Assembly (NCBI GenBank): GCA_013178375.1
Contig: JABLXQ010000058.1
Coordinates: forward strand, 1-33,787
Direction: 5' to 3'
Origin: Gammaproteobacteria bacterium
GTDB taxonomy: Bacteria; Pseudomonadota; Gammaproteobacteria; Pseudomonadales; Ketobacteraceae
DNA: 33,787 bases
Part shown: in pieces, positions 33,661 to 33,787 of the stretch
How positions within the stretch are numbered: the first letter of the stretch is position 1
Layout of the letters: each line of letters starts with the position of its first letter
Made by a program: the position numbers and the translations under genes
The notes under the pieces: model-generated
Told to the model about the DNA's origin: nothing
Database searches by the model: none
What the model saw: the letters and a program-made list of their open reading frames with translations, nothing else

Positions 33661-33787
33661 GAGGGTGTTCAAAAATCTGTGTCACCATGCGGCGAGCCAG
33701 CTAACGCGCTTCGCTTGTTGGCGGTCAAAAACGCTCGTCATGTCGACGCTCATTTTTGACCGCTCGATAGTAGCGTGAAGCACCACT
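33661..33787. mobile_element. Possible insertion-sequence end or structured repeat (partial)
   Basis: From 33661 the sequence begins GAGGGTGTTCAAAAATCTGT and continues GTCA, which resembles the terminal inverted repeats of IS256-type elements (…TCTGTGTCA). Inside it, GCGGTCAAAAA (33721-33731) pairs perfectly with TTTTTGACCGC (33753-33763), and a smaller CGTC/GACG pair lies in the loop. A short minus-strand frame is open from the right edge to a TGA at 33682-33684, right beside the putative terminus. I do not recognise transposase residues in it. The element continues off the window, so this may equally be a non-coding repeat. Confidence 0.3.

Overview
The window is chromosomal DNA of moderately high GC from a gammaproteobacterium of the Pseudomonadales/Oceanospirillales type (Pseudomonas, Alcanivorax or Ketobacter relatives). 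The main evidence is gene order. The run dsbB - rsd/algQ - FKBP lipoprotein - algP - yheS matches, from memory, the P. aeruginosa block PA5256-PA5252. The genes hemB - ppk1 ... ppx - trxA - rho match PA5243-PA5239. No tRNA, rRNA or CRISPR array is visible.

Layout, left to right. 1-2850: a left-edge tail of uncertain coding status, gshA (glutathione synthesis), a small acidic protein of the ribosome modulation factor family, and dsbB. 3237-8036: rsd/algQ, an FKBP prolyl isomerase lipoprotein (minus strand), the histone-H1-like algP and the ABC-F ATPase yheS, with several intrinsic-terminator hairpins between them. 8043-14848: an accessory segment, mostly on the minus strand, with an HD-GYP c-di-GMP phosphodiesterase, an SDR + glutathione transferase operon divergent from a LysR regulator, elbB, and a MerA-like flavin oxidoreductase overlapping a TVP38-type membrane protein. 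14953-18111: hemB and ppk1, closely spaced.

18112-28751: a second accessory segment lying between ppk1 and ppx, which I recall as adjacent in P. aeruginosa. It holds two exported proteins of unknown role (a coiled-coil protein and an HExxH protein), a lipoprotein esterase, an NAD-dependent epimerase with a TetR repressor and two matching operators, a second TetR with a beta-class-like glutathione transferase, and a 714-residue protein whose C-terminal half resembles acyl-ACP reductase. 28752-33535: ppx divergent from trxA, then rho and a ferredoxin/FNR-type reductase. The right edge (33661-33787) carries a structured sequence resembling an insertion-sequence end.

The core genes serve thiol/disulfide chemistry (gshA, dsbB, trxA, two glutathione transferases), polyphosphate metabolism (ppk1, ppx), heme synthesis and transcription control (rsd, rho). 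The accessory genes look like redox, lipid and envelope functions under local regulators. The observations I rate highest are the two-domain acyl-ACP-reductase-like protein, the paired TetR operators, the acidic RMF homologue and the exported coiled-coil/metalloprotease pair.
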